Source of the DNA: Jaltomata sinuosa
Taxonomy: Eukaryota > Streptophyta > Magnoliopsida > Solanales > Solanaceae
Assembly: GCA_003996215.1 (NCBI GenBank)
Contig: QJPP01001688.1
Span: 186,001 to 250,000, forward strand
Direction: 5' to 3'
DNA: 64,000 nucleotides
Within the stretch, counting starts at the first letter, position 1, and the number at the start of each line of letters is the position of its first letter. Below the pieces are notes generated by a model. The model was not told the DNA's origin. It searched no databases and was given only the letters and a program-made list of their open reading frames with translations. Below are positions 45,901 to 56,728 of the stretch, in pieces. The translations under genes were made by a program, and so were the position numbers.

Positions 45901-48900
45901 TTTTTGTCATCCTAAAGATTGCTTTGTTTTATCATGATCTTGTTGAAAGGTCTTTCATTGATGACAATAGTTGCTTGATTCACTTCTCACCAAACAACAG
46001 TTTGTGGATAATTGAGAACATGACTTTCTGTGGCATTTATGTGAACTTTTGCTCACAATAGACATTCTTTCTGTGTTGCAGCATTCGGTGTAGATGCTGC
46101 TTTCAGCTATAAATACAACCAACAGCTTGGAATTTGTAATGAGACTGGCCTTGCAATCAGCTCAGGATTTACCACAACTCATGTCATCCCGGTATGCTTT
46201 AGAGGCCTATCATGCAGCTGTAATGAATTGACATGGTAGTAGCATTGTGCTTTATCTATTTAGAAAGGAAAAAATAAATTATGGATAGTATTGCGGTGTG
46301 TGACCAACTCATATAAATGTTTAAACTATTAGGGAGACACTTTTATTTACTTAGTTGTATCTTCCACACGCCCCTCACCTGCAGGCTTGATTCCTTTTTA
46401 ATTAGTCAAACACATGATTTTTTTTTTATCATGAATGGCGGTGAGACTCGAGTCTAGAACCTATACCTGCTTTGATATCATGTTAAGAAATAAACCTTGA
46501 GCATCGAGCCTAAAACCTATACCTGCTTTGATATCATGTTAAGAAATAGACTTTGAGCATAACAGAATCCTAGTCATTTCACATAGGATCTAGAAACTGA
46601 ATGACGATACTCACTCAAAAGGAGATATCAGATTATGAGGTTGTAACTGAGATAATTCGATTTCGTAACTACTGTATTGTAGCTCCCAGATGAAGTAGTT
46701 AGTTAGAACTAGGGGTGTCAAATGGGTGGGTTGGGCTGAATTTAGACAAATCAAAATGGGAAGAGTTAATAAATGTGCTGGTTAATAAGGTTTCTTTGGC
46801 TGAGATGGGTTGAGTCAATGGGCGAAACAATTGTTATAGCCCAAATTAGCCAACTTTGAGATGGGTTGAATTGGGCGGGTCGAAATGGCTGAGCTAATAA
46901 ATGGATTGGGGGGGGGGGGTAATTAACCTGCCCAAACTTGGGCGGGTCATGTTTCATGGGCTAATTTTGCCACCCCTAGTTACAACTCCAAGTAAGGGTT
47001 CCAAAGTAATCACGGGACTCGAGTTTTCGAATCCCGTATATTTGGAACCACAAAAACGTCAAAATCAAGCTACATAATGTTGGATTGAAGAGAGTTCTAA
47101 CCAAAAATAAAACAAATAACCACAAAATATAGCCGAAGAGGTTGATCAGGAAGTATATTCCACAGAATAGTAACAGATTTGCTGGAAAAACTCGTCAGTA
47201 CACCACCGGAGAGCTGCTTACTGTCTGAAACTGGCCAGAGAATCACAAAAATTCTGCAAACTAAACGGGAGGATCCAATGGCTAAAAGCATCCCCCACAC
47301 TGACGGAAATCTTTAGAAAAGTTGTTGGAGAAGAGAGATCTGGCCGAAAACAAGTCTGGAACGCCGTAACCCTACCCCAGGTGGTCAGAAATTGTAGGAA
47401 TTTAGATGGGTGGTCTCAAAATAGACCAGCAAACCCTAAGGAGTAAAAAAAGTGGCCTGAAAAGGGTTTACCTACCGACACGTTAGACTGACGTGTCACA
47501 GGAGTCGAAACTGCCAATGGTGCGTGACAACACATGTGGCGGTGTTTGGCGAAGCTTCTTTCTGGAGTTTGGTCGCCGGAGGCTTGGAACCCTGGTGTGG
47601 TGTTGGTTTTTGCACAACACCAACGAAAAAGAATTTGACGTTACCAATCCCCTAAGTTGCCGAAAAATTGTACGAGGACAAGTTTTTCTTGCCAGATGTA
47701 GCTGATATGTTGCATAGTGATATTTTTTCACTAAAGCTCTGATACCATGTTGAGGTGTGCGACCATCTTATCTAAAAGCTTAAGTTTTGTTAGAGAGCAC
47801 ACACCTTTATTTACTTGATATCTTCAACAAACTTTTATCACACGTTAAAAGGTGCCAACCTTGCCCCAGTTTGATGATGCCAAAAGTAAAGCAAGAAGGT
47901 GTCATCTTTGAAAGATGAGAAGGGCCAAAATTGCCCCTGAACTATCGAAAATGGGCCACAACTTTACCTTCCACTTGCATATGGTCCCAAATATGCCCTT
48001 GCTGTTAATAAATTGGACCATCTCTACCCTTAAAAACTAACAGACCTTCATGTCATTTTTTACCCATTTTAATTTATATAGGTGGAAAATAAAAACCCAT
48101 CTAACCCGTCCGACTAACCTAATTACCCATTTCAATGATTCGGACCTAGAAGAACTTTTCTTCTTCAGTAGACCCCCTGATATCACACAGTCAGACTATT
48201 CTTACGTTAATACATAAACTAAATCTCAAAATCCCTACTTAAAAGTCACATTTAAATATTACCACAATTATTCACAGCTCCAAATTATCCCTGCACTTAT
48301 TCAACATTAGTAGATTTGAAATATAAAATTTAAAAACAAAAATCCCAACCTTAGAATACAAAGCGGCAGAAAACATTCGAAGCTAAATTTAGAAGTGAGT
48401 GAATTGCACGAGAAAAATCGGGGATCATTACCTAGCCGGAAAGTTTCACGATTTGCCAATTTCATCAACAAAGTTCATTTTACCCGGTGAAAAAACCGAA
48501 ACAACAGAGAGAAGAAAAGAGAAGAACATTGGTTTGGTTTCTGGGCATGGTTGTATAAATGAGAGTACAAAACAAAGACAGAAAAAGGGACAAAGATAAA
48601 AGTATATTATATAATAGTTGTAGTTATGTCAATAGAGTGGTTGTTCTACTAAGCTGATAGAACTAGGAACATATTTTTTTCATATAATGCGAAGAACTTT
48701 AAGATATTTTCCCAGGGAATGAAAATGTAATCTGCAATTCTTTTAACAAAGTTAAAAGAGAAAGGAGGATCCCATTTGAGTTTGGAATTTTTCACACTGC
48801 AGTTCAGATAGTGTATAGGCCTTTGTGGACAATTATCAAATCAAAGGTCTTGATAGATAGTGAAAGAGAAAATAGTCGTATGTTGTCATGACTGGAATGG

Positions 48901-51861
48901 GTAATTGGGTTAGTGGGACGGCTTAGATAGGTTCATGGGTCTTTATCTTTATTTTCCATGGGTTAGTGGGACGGCTTAGATAGGTTCATGGGTCTTTATC
49001 TTTATTTTCCACGTGTATAAATTAAAATGGGTTAAAAAGTGACAGGGAGGTCTGTTAGTTTTTAAGGGTAGAAATGACCCACTCACTTTATTAACGGCAG
49101 GGGCATATTTGGGACCATTTGCAAACGAAGGGTAAAGTTGCCCCATTTTCCATAATTGAAGGGCAATTTTGGTCCTTTGCCCATTTTTCAATTGGTGCAG
49201 GTCCCAGTATGTGAAAGAGATCAATGTAAGACCTCATACCCTTTCAGGCTAATTTCTGCTTGACATATCATGATGCAGTTTTTGCTAGTGGTAGGCTCTC
49301 ATTTCTCAACATATGCTACTAATATATGACGTAATTTGTTGTATTTTCAGTTTATAAATGGAGAACTTGTCTATGAAGCGTGCTGTCGAACTAACGTTGG
49401 TGGATACCATGTCACTGATTATTTGAAGCAGCTTCTTTCACTCAAGTACCCTCATCACATGTAGGTGTTATAATTCTTTGAAACTCATGATGTTGCTATG
49501 AACTTTTGGCTGCTTCTCAGGCTTCATTTTTTAAATGCATAAACAGATCAAAGCTTACATGGGAAAGGGTTGAAGAACTGAAGATGGAACACTGTTACAT
49601 AGCTGCAGACTATGCTTCAGAGGTTCAACTATTTCAGGTAATTAGCACTAATCTCTCGCCCAGCCTCTCTCTTCTGGTTTCCGGAGGTAAAATATTTGAT
49701 TTTACTGTGACAGAGGGGGGATAAGGAAGCTGAAGAAAAGACCAGATGTTGGCAGCTTCCTTGGACTCCATCACCAGTTGAAGAGCCTCCATCAGAAGAA
49801 GAAATTGCTAGGAAGGCAGCATTGAAGGAGAAACAAAGTCAAAGATTGCGTGAGATGGCTGAAGCGAAAAGATCCTCAAAAATAAATGAACTTGAAAATG
49901 AATTAAAAGGTCTAGAATTCCTCTTAGAGGAGCTCAAGGACATTGAGGATGATGAAATTGTGTCGTTCCTTGCGAGTAGAGGTTATACTTCTAAACGTGA
50001 AGTGGAATCCGCTTATGCAAAAGTTACTCAATCACTTCGGAAGGCCAAGGGTGAGCAAGTTCCAAGTGAGGAGAAAGTGGATGCTTCTGCAGCTGAGAAA
50101 TATTATCTCATTGATATACCTGATGATGAACTGTCGGCGGAGCAGGTATGGTCATATATCTCCATATTGGTAGTCACTGTTGTTGGGTAGTTTGTATATC
50201 GGAAAATTCCTTGTGATGGTAAAGAACTCGATATCCAAGTCTTTTTCCCTTTACTTTCTGAATATTGTGGTGTTACATTAATGCACTTTGTATGAGAAAT
50301 AAACTCATGTAATCATAATGTTTTAATAGCTCATATTTTGTGAGATATATTACTGAAATTCCCCTATGCTTTGTCTCTTAAACTTAACTGATCCTTCATG
50401 TAGTAGATTTAAAACAAAAGAGAGGTGCTGTAACTAATTTATTGTTGCAATTGTCTCTTCGACATCACTCTTGGTCAGCTTTGTGCAAAATCATTTTCCA
50501 ATTATTTTCTAGATCAATTTTTTATATTAAAACTTTTTAACTGAAATGAAAATGCTGAAACTTCTTAATAGCTCAAGGAGAAGAGAAGACAAGTGTTCCT
50601 GAAGTCCACAACTGAAGCACGTCAGCGAGCTAAACAAAAGCGTCTGGAGGAGGAGTTAGAAAAGGAGAAGGAAAAGAAACTTGAGGAACAGAAGCGCCTG
50701 TATGTTGTATTTCTTGTCAGATAATACTTGAGCTAGCTTATTGTAGCATTATTAAACTTGCTTACAATGATGTGCAGTTGTATCTGTTTCTTCTCGAAAT
50801 GGATATTAGTTATTTCTAAAGATGAGGCAAAAAGTAACATTTTAATTACAGTTTTCTGCATAGTGTTATATTTCATGTTCCAATATCTCTTTATTTTATA
50901 AATTCATCTTATGTTGTGTAGGGAAAACCCAGAACACTATTTGGAGCAGTTGCAAGCCAAATACAAAGAGCTCTCAGAAAAACTTGAGCAGCGAAAGCGA
51001 TTGAAGACAAATGGTAACCATGCAAATGGCAATAATAATGTTTCTGGAGGTGTCGGTCGCGGGGAGAGGTTGAATGCTGCCCAAAGAGAGAGGATGCGCC
51101 TATTAACCACAGCAGCATTTGATCGAGGGAAAGGTGAAGATACTTTTGGTCAAAGGGATGAAGATTGGCAACTATACAAGCTAATGAGTAGAGATAATGA
51201 CGATGATGACGATGATAAGCCAGATCAGGATGAAGCCGAGTTGGCTCGCATCTCCTCTAGGCTTCAGGTCAGTACGTTTTCTTGACACTTTGTGTGGCGT
51301 TTAGTCTATGTGTTGGATTGTTCTTTAATAGATGTATCCTGATGTAACATATCTGCACAGGAGATCGACCCTACATTTTTCCCAGGATCAGAATCTGGAG
51401 CCTCTGCCTCAGAGGCGCCACGTTTCCGTCCTTTAACAAAGGAGGATTTTCAAATCATACTTGGGGTTGAAAGATTTAGATGTCCTGAACTTCTGTTCAA
51501 TCCCAACTTCATTGGGATAGACCAGTCGGGGTTGGATGAAATGGTTGGAGTGTCATTGAGAAGGTTGCCTACTTGGGGACAAGGCTTGGAGGATAAAATG
51601 ACGAGTTCTATACTTGTCACTGGCGGGAGTTGTCTCTACCCAGGTATGGCTGAGCGCTTGAAAGCAGGAATTCGGATGATCAGGCCATGTGGTACTCCTA
51701 TAAAGGTTGTCAGAGCAACAGATCCAATTATTGATGCATGGCGTGGTGCTTCAGCCTATGCTGCTGCTATGCAATTTCCACAGCAAACATTCAGTAGAAT
51801 GGATTATTATGAAAAAGGTGAAGATTGGCTTCGTAGATATAAGTTCAGATACACAATCTAA
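31334..51861 (+). CDS. ARP5: Actin-related protein 5 (INO80 complex subunit), 12 exons
   Basis: Exons: 31334-31434, 31514-31584, 41216-41340, 41958-42002, 45703-45805, 46082-46191, 49351-49460, 49547-49637, 49714-50145, 50572-50699, 50922-51267 and 51361-51861. All introns are GT...AG, phases agree at every junction, and the sum is 2,163 bases (720 codons plus TAA). Plant ARP5 proteins are about this long. The N-terminus has the actin phosphate loop (PIVIDNGASYFRIGWAG). Exons 5-8 carry IDHPILITEC, AFGVDAAFSYKYN and NVGGYHVTDYLKQLL. Exons 9-11 encode the charged coiled-coil insertion typical of Arp5, with an acidic run of six Asp. Exon 12 has the second nucleotide-fold block SSILVTGGSCLYPGM. 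ARP5 is known as a nuclear subunit of INO80, which slides nucleosomes and acts in DNA repair and transcription. The start is the first ATG of the open exon 1. Introns 2 (9,631 bp), 4 (3,700 bp) and 6 (3,159 bp) are swollen by mobile elements. No coding defect is seen. Confidence 0.96.
32040..32300 (+). mobile_element. Solanaceae SINE/RTE-type 3' end in ARP5 intron 2
   Basis: A pyrimidine-rich stretch is followed by TCTCTATCTCTACGAGGTAG and GGTAAGGTCTGCGTAC (about 32,240-32,276). This block is very abundant in Solanaceae genomes as the 3' part of short retroelements. The element is partial; no target duplication was found. Confidence 0.5.
32773..33530. mobile_element. DNA element with terminal inverted repeats of about 160 bp, in ARP5 intron 2
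   Basis: The left arm (about 32,785-32,950) and the reverse complement of the right arm (about 33,345-33,500) align along about 160 bases. Shared words include ATAGTTAAAACACTAATTA (32,810 left, 33,455 right inverted) and TATTTTCGTTCACT. The loop of about 400 bases contains a 64-codon ORF of no recognisable family. Long arms fit a Mutator-like (MULE/MITE) or fold-back element. The exact ends and target duplication could not be fixed. Confidence 0.65.
33746..35609 (+). pseudogene. LINE ORF1 (DUF4283 nucleic-acid-binding protein), frame broken
   Basis: The first open part (33,746-34,897, 383 codons) has an N-terminal plant-LINE domain and, at residues about 190-300, a DUF4283 fold including RCIVGRFRNHLQESP and RDWVWIRAMGLPLCLWS. 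A TGA closes it. The charged, low-complexity C-terminal half continues in other frames (34,894-35,265 and 35,352-35,609), the last of which overlaps the start of ORF2. In plant L1 elements ORF1 coats the element RNA. At least two frame changes separate the parts. Confidence 0.75.
35599..38968 (+). pseudogene. LINE ORF2: endonuclease, reverse transcriptase and zinc-binding domain, frame broken
   Basis: The endonuclease spans 35,599-36,300: NIVSWNVRGLN, then VCLQETK and GSDHSPIIL. RT follows after a frame change near 36,676: DFRPISLVGGVYKIISKLLA at 37,124, then LDIQKAF at 37,340, and LQYADDTLVF with catalytic YADD at 37,684-37,695. The longest open piece (37,483-38,721) runs through RT thumb and connection. 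A zf-RVT domain (NMIWKTKIPYKVNCLTWLL) lies at 38,755-38,815 in another frame. Frame changes or stops near 36.68, 36.84, 37.09, 37.37, 37.48 and 38.72 kb make it non-functional. It would otherwise nick the target and copy LINE RNA. Confidence 0.88.
39449..40321 (-). mobile_element. Non-autonomous hAT element with 8-bp target duplication, in ARP5 intron 2
   Basis: Perfect 8-bp duplications CTTGAGTT flank the element at 39,441-39,448 and 40,322-40,329. The ends are CAGTGTTTTGG and, on the other strand, CAGTGTTATTAAAGGCG, the hAT-type CAGTGTT terminus. Both subterminal regions are crowded with GGCGA/TCGCC words. On the minus strand a GC-rich Pro/Ala coding-like leader (about 40,060-39,970) ends in AGGTAAGTAAC, a splice-donor consensus, as in the 5' part of hAT transposase genes. 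No transposase remains. Confidence 0.9.
40680..40893 (+). mobile_element. tRNA-derived SINE (TS/SolS family-like) in ARP5 intron 2
   Basis: Pol III box A-like TGGCCTAAGGG (40,686) and box B GGTTCAAATCC (40,729-40,739) are followed by the TS-SINE body: GGTGATTTCTTCCCAT, then GTCTTGGTGGATAGAGTT, GGGAGGTTGCAAG, and GTCGAGGTGCGAGCGACCTG at the 3' end, then a T/A-rich tail. The family is known from Solanaceae. It is not a functional tRNA gene. Confidence 0.8.
40917..41110 (+). repeat. Tandem duplication with a second SINE 3' end
   Basis: AGTGAAGTTTGGTGAAGAA and the following 25 or so bases stand at about 40,918 and again at about 41,060, about 142 bases apart. Between them is a 3' SINE fragment (GTCGAGGTGCGTGCAAGCTG) with its A tail (41,033-41,040). 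The duplication probably includes part of the SINE insertion history. Confidence 0.6.
42939..42966. repeat. (AT)14 microsatellite in ARP5 intron 4
   Basis: Fourteen uninterrupted AT dinucleotides. It lies just upstream of a LINE insertion. Confidence 0.95.
42993..45292 (+). mobile_element. 5'-truncated LINE remnant in ARP5 intron 4, interrupted by an LTR-type insert
   Basis: The left part (43,020-43,357) encodes the RT C-terminal region: RVEKRLAGWQKRYLSEGG, then ESTFSSIPTYCMF. It resumes at 44,228 with ALWREVIADKYGV and continues through the zf-RVT domain (PRKVCFFTWLAFRGVILTVK at about 44,740), then a 3' region ending in nine A at 45,284-45,292. GTGTAAGGGTGTTG flanks it at 42,979-42,992 and 45,303-45,316, ten bases past the A tail, and may be the target duplication. 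Many stops are present. Confidence 0.75.
43358..44222 (-). mobile_element. 865-bp LTR-type element (solo LTR or mini-retroelement) nested in the LINE
   Basis: It has TG...CA ends (TGATAAGATC...ATATCATATCA) and a perfect 5-bp duplication AACAA (43,353-43,357 and 44,223-44,227), and its removal restores the LINE reading E-E-Q-A-L-W. On the minus strand, about 44,205-44,036 is open and reads TRPFTRSQAKELQALQALFM, a phrase typical of Solanaceae Gypsy gag beginnings. A GTGCG/CGCAC palindromic cluster lies at 43,888-44,035, as at 1.2-2.7 and 5.4 kb. With no second LTR found, a solo LTR containing a gag-like start or a small non-autonomous element are both possible. Confidence 0.75.
46449..46560 (+). 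repeat. 56-bp tandem duplication in ARP5 intron 6
   Basis: ACCTATACCTGCTTTGATAT with flanks occurs twice, starting at 46,449 and 46,505. A phrase near 46,300 (GTGTGTGACCAACTC) recurs in diverged form near 47,755, so the region belongs to a larger repeat. Confidence 0.75.
46710..46978. mobile_element. hAT-type MITE (269 bp) in ARP5 intron 6
   Basis: Ends TAGGGGTGTCAAA and TTTGCCACCCCTA form inverted repeats with one mismatch. Flanks GTTAGAAC (46,702-46,709) and GTTACAAC (46,979-46,986) are an 8-bp target duplication with one later change. The interior is rich in GGGTTG/GGGCGGG words and a run of ten G near 46,909. The terminal TAGGGGTGNCAAA is widespread among plant hAT MITEs. Confidence 0.85.
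46990..47870. repeat. Unclassified repeat in ARP5 intron 6
   Basis: It contains CTCTGATACCATGTTGAG (about 47,736), a phrase shared by many Solanaceae repeats, and no supported gene. The short ORFs seen on both strands overlap each other and have no family resemblance. Confidence 0.35.
47920..49195. mobile_element. DNA element with long terminal inverted repeats (about 200 bp or more), ARP5 intron 6
   Basis: The left arm (about 47,925-48,150) and the reverse complement of the right arm (about 48,893-49,190) align: CAAAATTGCCC, then ATGGTCCCAAATATGCCC, CTTAAAAACTAACAGACCT and CCCATTTTAATTTATA appear in the same order on both. The interior is AT-rich with no transposase. A 53-bp perfect tandem duplication (48,907-48,959 and 48,960-49,012) sits in the right arm. 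It is MULE- or fold-back-like. The right arm ends about 150 bases before exon 7, close to its splice acceptor. Confidence 0.7.
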
Positions 51862-53211
51862 TTGTTCAAGTTGAAACTGATAGATTTAGTACACTCAGCA
51901 TGAGCTATGTTATATACAAGTAATGGACCATTAAGACCATTGCACATACAGGGTAATATTTTGCTGTATTCAAAATGTTGTGTTTCACAACTTGCACTTG
52001 AGTAATGTTTCTATGGCCTGCCGCCTTGATCTTTCTTTTAATCGTGATGGTTCTTCCGGCACTGGGGAAAGCGGAGCCGCATAGCATAGCTAAAAGAGTT
52101 TACCTTCAAGGTCTTGCTGAAACGTTGAGATGTACAAGTGGGATGAGTAGGGGAACTGTTGTTTACTAGCTAATTGTTTGTTATACTTGACATTTTTGGG
52201 GCCGGTTTAACACCCAATAAAAAATATATTAATGATATTATAAAACGGTTGTATTTGAAATTCAATGGGACTATGCCGTCAATATCTGCTCCAGAACATT
52301 GAAACCTCGGGGAACTCTGTTCAGTTCGGTACCTATAAAGAGGAAGGCATTCAAAAATCACGTGAAAAGCTTCTGTTAAACTTAGTTTCATTTCAACATT
52401 TTAACTCAATTCCAAAATGAAAAATTCAAGAGGTGCTTTGCTCTTTCTGCCACTACTGGGATTCTTGGATGGGATTAAATGCAAAGTATGATCAAGGAAT
52501 ACGGCGTTTGTTTGAGTTTTACAGAAACACTTTTTGCCAACTCTCTGTGTGTTTGAGAAGTTTTTGCAAGAGTATAACTAAATAGAAAAGTAACTCTTTT
52601 ACAAGGCTCAGGTAGCATTATTAGTTGCAAGCAAACTCTATCTTTTAAATTTTGGGGAAAGAGTGTGTTTCAACTGCTTTTGCAAACTCTAAAAACCAAC
52701 GAATTTGGAAATATTTTTAAAAAGCTTTTCTCAACACAATCAAACAGAACAGAGTTCTAAAAACTATTTTTTTGGTAGGAACACAAACAAACGTAAATAT
52801 AATCTATCTCTATATATACATATTATAGGTAAACGAAGAGTGAAGTGCCACTTCTCTTAGGCCATATGATTCATATTTATCTATTTTCTCAAATTTTTGC
52901 ATTTTTCTTCCTTATATCTCTAAATAAAATTGCCAATCATAATTTTTTTCATAAATTTTCAGTTACAACTCCTTTTTATCAGCTTTAAGTAACACTAGAT
53001 TTAGACATTTAAAGCAATCATAATTTTTATCTCTTGGTTCATTTTACTATCCTAAGAGGAAATTTGAGGAGGCTAAGACTCTTTTTGTCTTATTAGTCAA
53101 GCACTAACGAGCAATAAAATGGATGCGCTAACAAGTAACAACTATTATTTTTATTTTCTAATTAAACTTAATAAGTAATGTGTATAAATATCTATGTTTC
53201 TTGATCTTATC
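51862..53211 (+). other. ARP5 3' UTR and downstream spacer, no gene
   Basis: AT-rich sequence without a supported ORF. AATAAA occurs at about 52,217 (CCCAATAAAAAATATA), a plausible poly(A) signal about 350 bases after the stop codon. The rest shows no recognisable feature up to the LTR. Confidence 0.4.
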
Positions 53212-55733
53212 TATAACACCCCGTAACTACTAGTACATGTACGATTACGTTGACGTCAAATAAATTATTTGAACTTGAAATATTTGGAATGTATTTGATC
53301 TTAAAAGACAAAGTTCATAAGCAAAGTAAAGCCAAATGTGGAACTGTCATCAATTGGGCATAATATCAAGGGATCATATTTATGGTCTGACTTTAAATTG
53401 ACATATCTCCCAAGATATGGAGAATTAAAGACTGAATTACCTATCAAATGAAAGATCTCCGAGTCTAGTTCCAGCAAAATAAACCGCTTGTCAATCTGAC
53501 TTCAAAGTAAAAAGTTATGCACATTTTACTATCAATGCTCAAGAATTGAAGTTTTGGCGGCCTGCGATATCTGAAGCTTACTTCGGTTTAAGTATTTTAT
53601 TTCATAAGTATTGGTTTGAGGGCATATGGGACATTTCAAGGAGGACTTCGGAGTTGTTTTCTCTCAATTTCTCTTCTCTCCATCACTAACAAGCTCAAGG
53701 TAAGCAAAACCATCCATAGATTAAGTAAAATTCACCATGAAAGATCATGGTATCTTATCTTCTACATGTGCTTATCTCGAAGGAAAGCTCTCATCTTGAA
53801 AGTGAAGGTATTTTTTTTGAATTCAAGTGTTAGAATTGAGATTCTTCATCTAATTGAGGTAAGTTTTTCATACTTCTTTATCTTTGAACTCATAGAGCAT
53901 TTTTATGCATTTTGATAAAAAACTCATAGAACAATATTCAGAAGCCAAGAGTTTAAGTTTATATATTAGTTTGGACTGTGTAAGGAGCTGTATATTGTGA
54001 AGTAAGAACGGGAGAGTAAGCTTGACCTCATAGAAAGGTAATGAGGTCATTTGAGAAGTGGGGGGGGGGAAGAGATGGGTGTGGTGATACACCACTTATT
54101 TATCGTATTTTCCAAGCTTGTCGCTCATGGGCTATTATCGTGTTGCCGGTTAAGACGTGCTTTTGCTTAGCTACTTATATTGTTTTTGTATTACTGTTTA
54201 ATATAGATAGAGGTTGTCACTTGAAGGCATCGATGATACATCGTGAGTGCTTCATCAGGAAGAAAGGCATGTGAGCTAAAATCTCTTTCTTCATTAGGAC
54301 AATACCCTACGTCACATGTTTCTTTTCAAAAAGGGTCAACACAACTTATATGATGCATGAACATATAATTTTTGACAACTACGTGTCTTCTACATGCCTA
54401 CTTACTGAAACTTATAAGTATTCGTATTACTCCATCGAGTTGAGTTTTCATAACGTTTCATATAATCGTAAGTGTCTTTACTTGAAATCTATAGAGGTCA
54501 CATGATATATCTGTCACATTTTATAAATGAAAACAGATGGCCATAGTGTAGTAGCACTTGTATATGTGAGCACATAGGCAACATAGTCATAAGATAAAAC
54601 AAGAACTAGCACTTGAATGGCTAGATATCATGTTTGAGGAAATTAAGTGATATATAGAGATTCTATTTGAGTGGTTAAACAATATTTATCGTAATTTACT
54701 TGTATAGGCCTCTAAGGAATTATGTGATAAATGTTATCCTAAACGATGAGAGCGTATTCATAGGTTTTACATAGCACACCCGCGCGACGTGATTCTGTGC
54801 ACAAGGTTGAGACCAGTCCATTATAGTGAGCCTAAAGATTGTTACGTATCTACCCTTGTGGATATTTGCATATGGTGGTCAGCTGGAATGTCATGCACTG
54901 ATTTCCCCGACTCAGCCAAGATATGACATATATGGCCTGCGGGTGCACCTTGTGTCAGACCGCGATTGCATTTACTTGTATAGCATCATAGTAATGAGTA
55001 CCTAGGAAAAATATGCTTTACACTTGACATGGATCCTATAGAGGCCATCATATGATCATTTATATTAGAAAGAGTCACAGGACATCCTCTAGGCAAGTTA
55101 TTAGGTACATCATTATAATGAACAACTTTTAAGACGTTGTATGATAAGCTAATAGGGCTGGTGTATATGTTATATAGTTTCATATTATACATTTGTTACT
55201 TGTATGCTCATAAGTCATTCATTTTGATACCTGATTCATATCAGCATCAGTACTTGTCTACTTGTTATTCCGTCCATTTTACATACTAGTACATTCGTAT
55301 ATGTATTGACGTTCCTACATTAGGGGGGCTGCATTTTTATAAATGCAAGATCAGGTTCACTGGGTAGCATACATCCATGTTAGGCATTATTGCCTTTATC
55401 GGCTATCTTTTGGTGAGCTCCATCTCTATCTGGAGCCAGTATTTGTCTATTACATTTTGGCTATGTTTATAGGTTGCTAATTGGGTATGTCGGTGCCCTA
55501 TCCCAACCAATTGTTAGTTGTATATTGTTTTAAATCCTTTAGAAGCTTCTTAGTCATCATACAATTGTCATGTTGCATAGTTTTTGCTCAGTTGACTCTA
55601 TATTATGCACATGCAACTCATGTTAGCTATTCCGCTAGCTTATTGTCTTATAGCTTTGTATATGTCATAGACTGTCTATATAATATGTGCTCATATGGAG
55701 CCTTGTCCGCCCTACCAGTATGAGAGAGTGACA
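53212..55733 (+). mobile_element. 5' LTR of a plus-strand Ty3/Gypsy element
   Basis: It starts TATAACACCCCGTAAC (a mutated TGTAACACC end) and ends GAGAGTGACA, 2,522 bp, followed by a perfect iMet primer site. LTR phrases shared with the other Gypsy LTRs occur near its 3' end (ACTAGTACATTCGTATATGT, about 55,285). Unlike three other LTRs in the window it lacks a palindromic tract near its 5' end. The 3' partner is not in the window. Confidence 0.75.
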
Positions 55734-55737
55734 AACT

Positions 55738-55749
55738 TGGTATCAGAGC
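55738..55749 (+). other. Primer-binding site, tRNA-iMet
   Basis: TGGTATCAGAGC, an exact complement to the initiator-Met tRNA 3' end, four bases after the LTR end at 55,733. Confidence 0.9.
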
Positions 55750-55799
55750 ATAGGCTAATTTATACCAGGGAGTCTATGAAGCATTGCCTAGTAGGACCT

Positions 55800-56560
55800 T
55801 ACTTATGAATGTGTTGCGCAACACATTTATAATTGAGGGACTACAATAAAGAGAGCAGTCATCAGTGGTAGATACTAAGACTAGGGTCCAAGAGAGCTCG
55901 TCAAGTCCTACACTTTCATATTCTCAAAGGGTCAAAGCAGAGGAGCCTACAGGGGTACACATAAGCCTCCAAGATCGACAATGATTTTTGTACCACCTAT
56001 GCCACCACCATGATTATCAGAACAATACTTAAGGGGAGCGATCCATTTGCTCATGCAATTGGTAGCTTCCCAAGCTCAGAGGCAGAATGCAATTGCACCT
56101 GTTGTTGCTCAGGGAGACATAGCTAGATATTGAGTCTAGAATTTCCTTTGTATGAATCCACAAGTATTTATAGGCTCCAATCTTGCAGAGGATCCCCAGT
56201 AGTTTATTGATAAGACTTATAGGATTTGTAGGGTTTATACATGTATTAGAGACAAAAGCCATTGAGTTATCCTCTTATCATTTAAAAGATGTTGCCATTG
56301 CTTGGTATAATAGATGAGAAGACTCGGGAGGTCTAAATGCTTCCCTAAAAGTCTCAAGAAACTTTACGAGAGCCTTTATGGAACACTTTTTGCCGTTAGA
56401 GCTTAGAGAATCAAGGATGGATAAGTTTTTGTCCTTACAGTAGAATGATCTCAGTGTTAGAGAGTATACCTTATGGTTCACTCAATTGGTTATATTTGTT
56501 GTAACAACCTATCCCGCTAGTGATATTATCCGTGTTGGGCTTAGAGTCACACGACTTTAA
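55800..56560 (+). pseudogene. Gypsy gag remnant (plus strand)
   Basis: Downstream of the primer site, degenerate codons include MNPQVFIGSNLAEDPQQFID (about 56,152-56,211), the characteristic start of the capsid part of Del/Tekay-like gag, followed by stops. Readable homology ends near 56,500-56,560, where unrelated repeat sequence joins. No zinc knuckle or pol follows. Confidence 0.7.
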
Positions 56561-56728
56561 AATGTGTCACTGGGTATAAGGACTTCTACTTATATACCCA
56601 ATATTTCTTTCCTGTTTTACTAATATGGGGCTCTTACCCTAATCAAAGGTGTCACATACACCTCCTCTTGTGGACTCACTTTCCTTGATGAGGTTTTACG
56701 GGTTTGCCTAGACTCAATTTTGAGGTTT
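56561..56728. repeat. Short unclassified repeat piece between two Gypsy elements
   Basis: This piece separates the plus-strand gag from the inserted minus-strand LTR. It includes TTGGGCTTAGAGTCACACGA (near 56,534) and no ORF. The last five bases, GGTTT (56,724-56,728), would be the target site of the following LTR, but the partner copy is not visible. Confidence 0.35.

Noticed and set aside
47483..47731. Overlapping ORFs on both strands in ARP5 intron 6
   Set aside because: Mutual shadows in repeat sequence with no conserved motif.
49190..49240. Splice acceptor GGTGCAG followed by GTCCCAG as a possible ARP5 exon
   Set aside because: The sequence does not match the actin-fold continuation expected after HVIP; the TTTTCAG acceptor at 49,350 continues the protein correctly and in phase.
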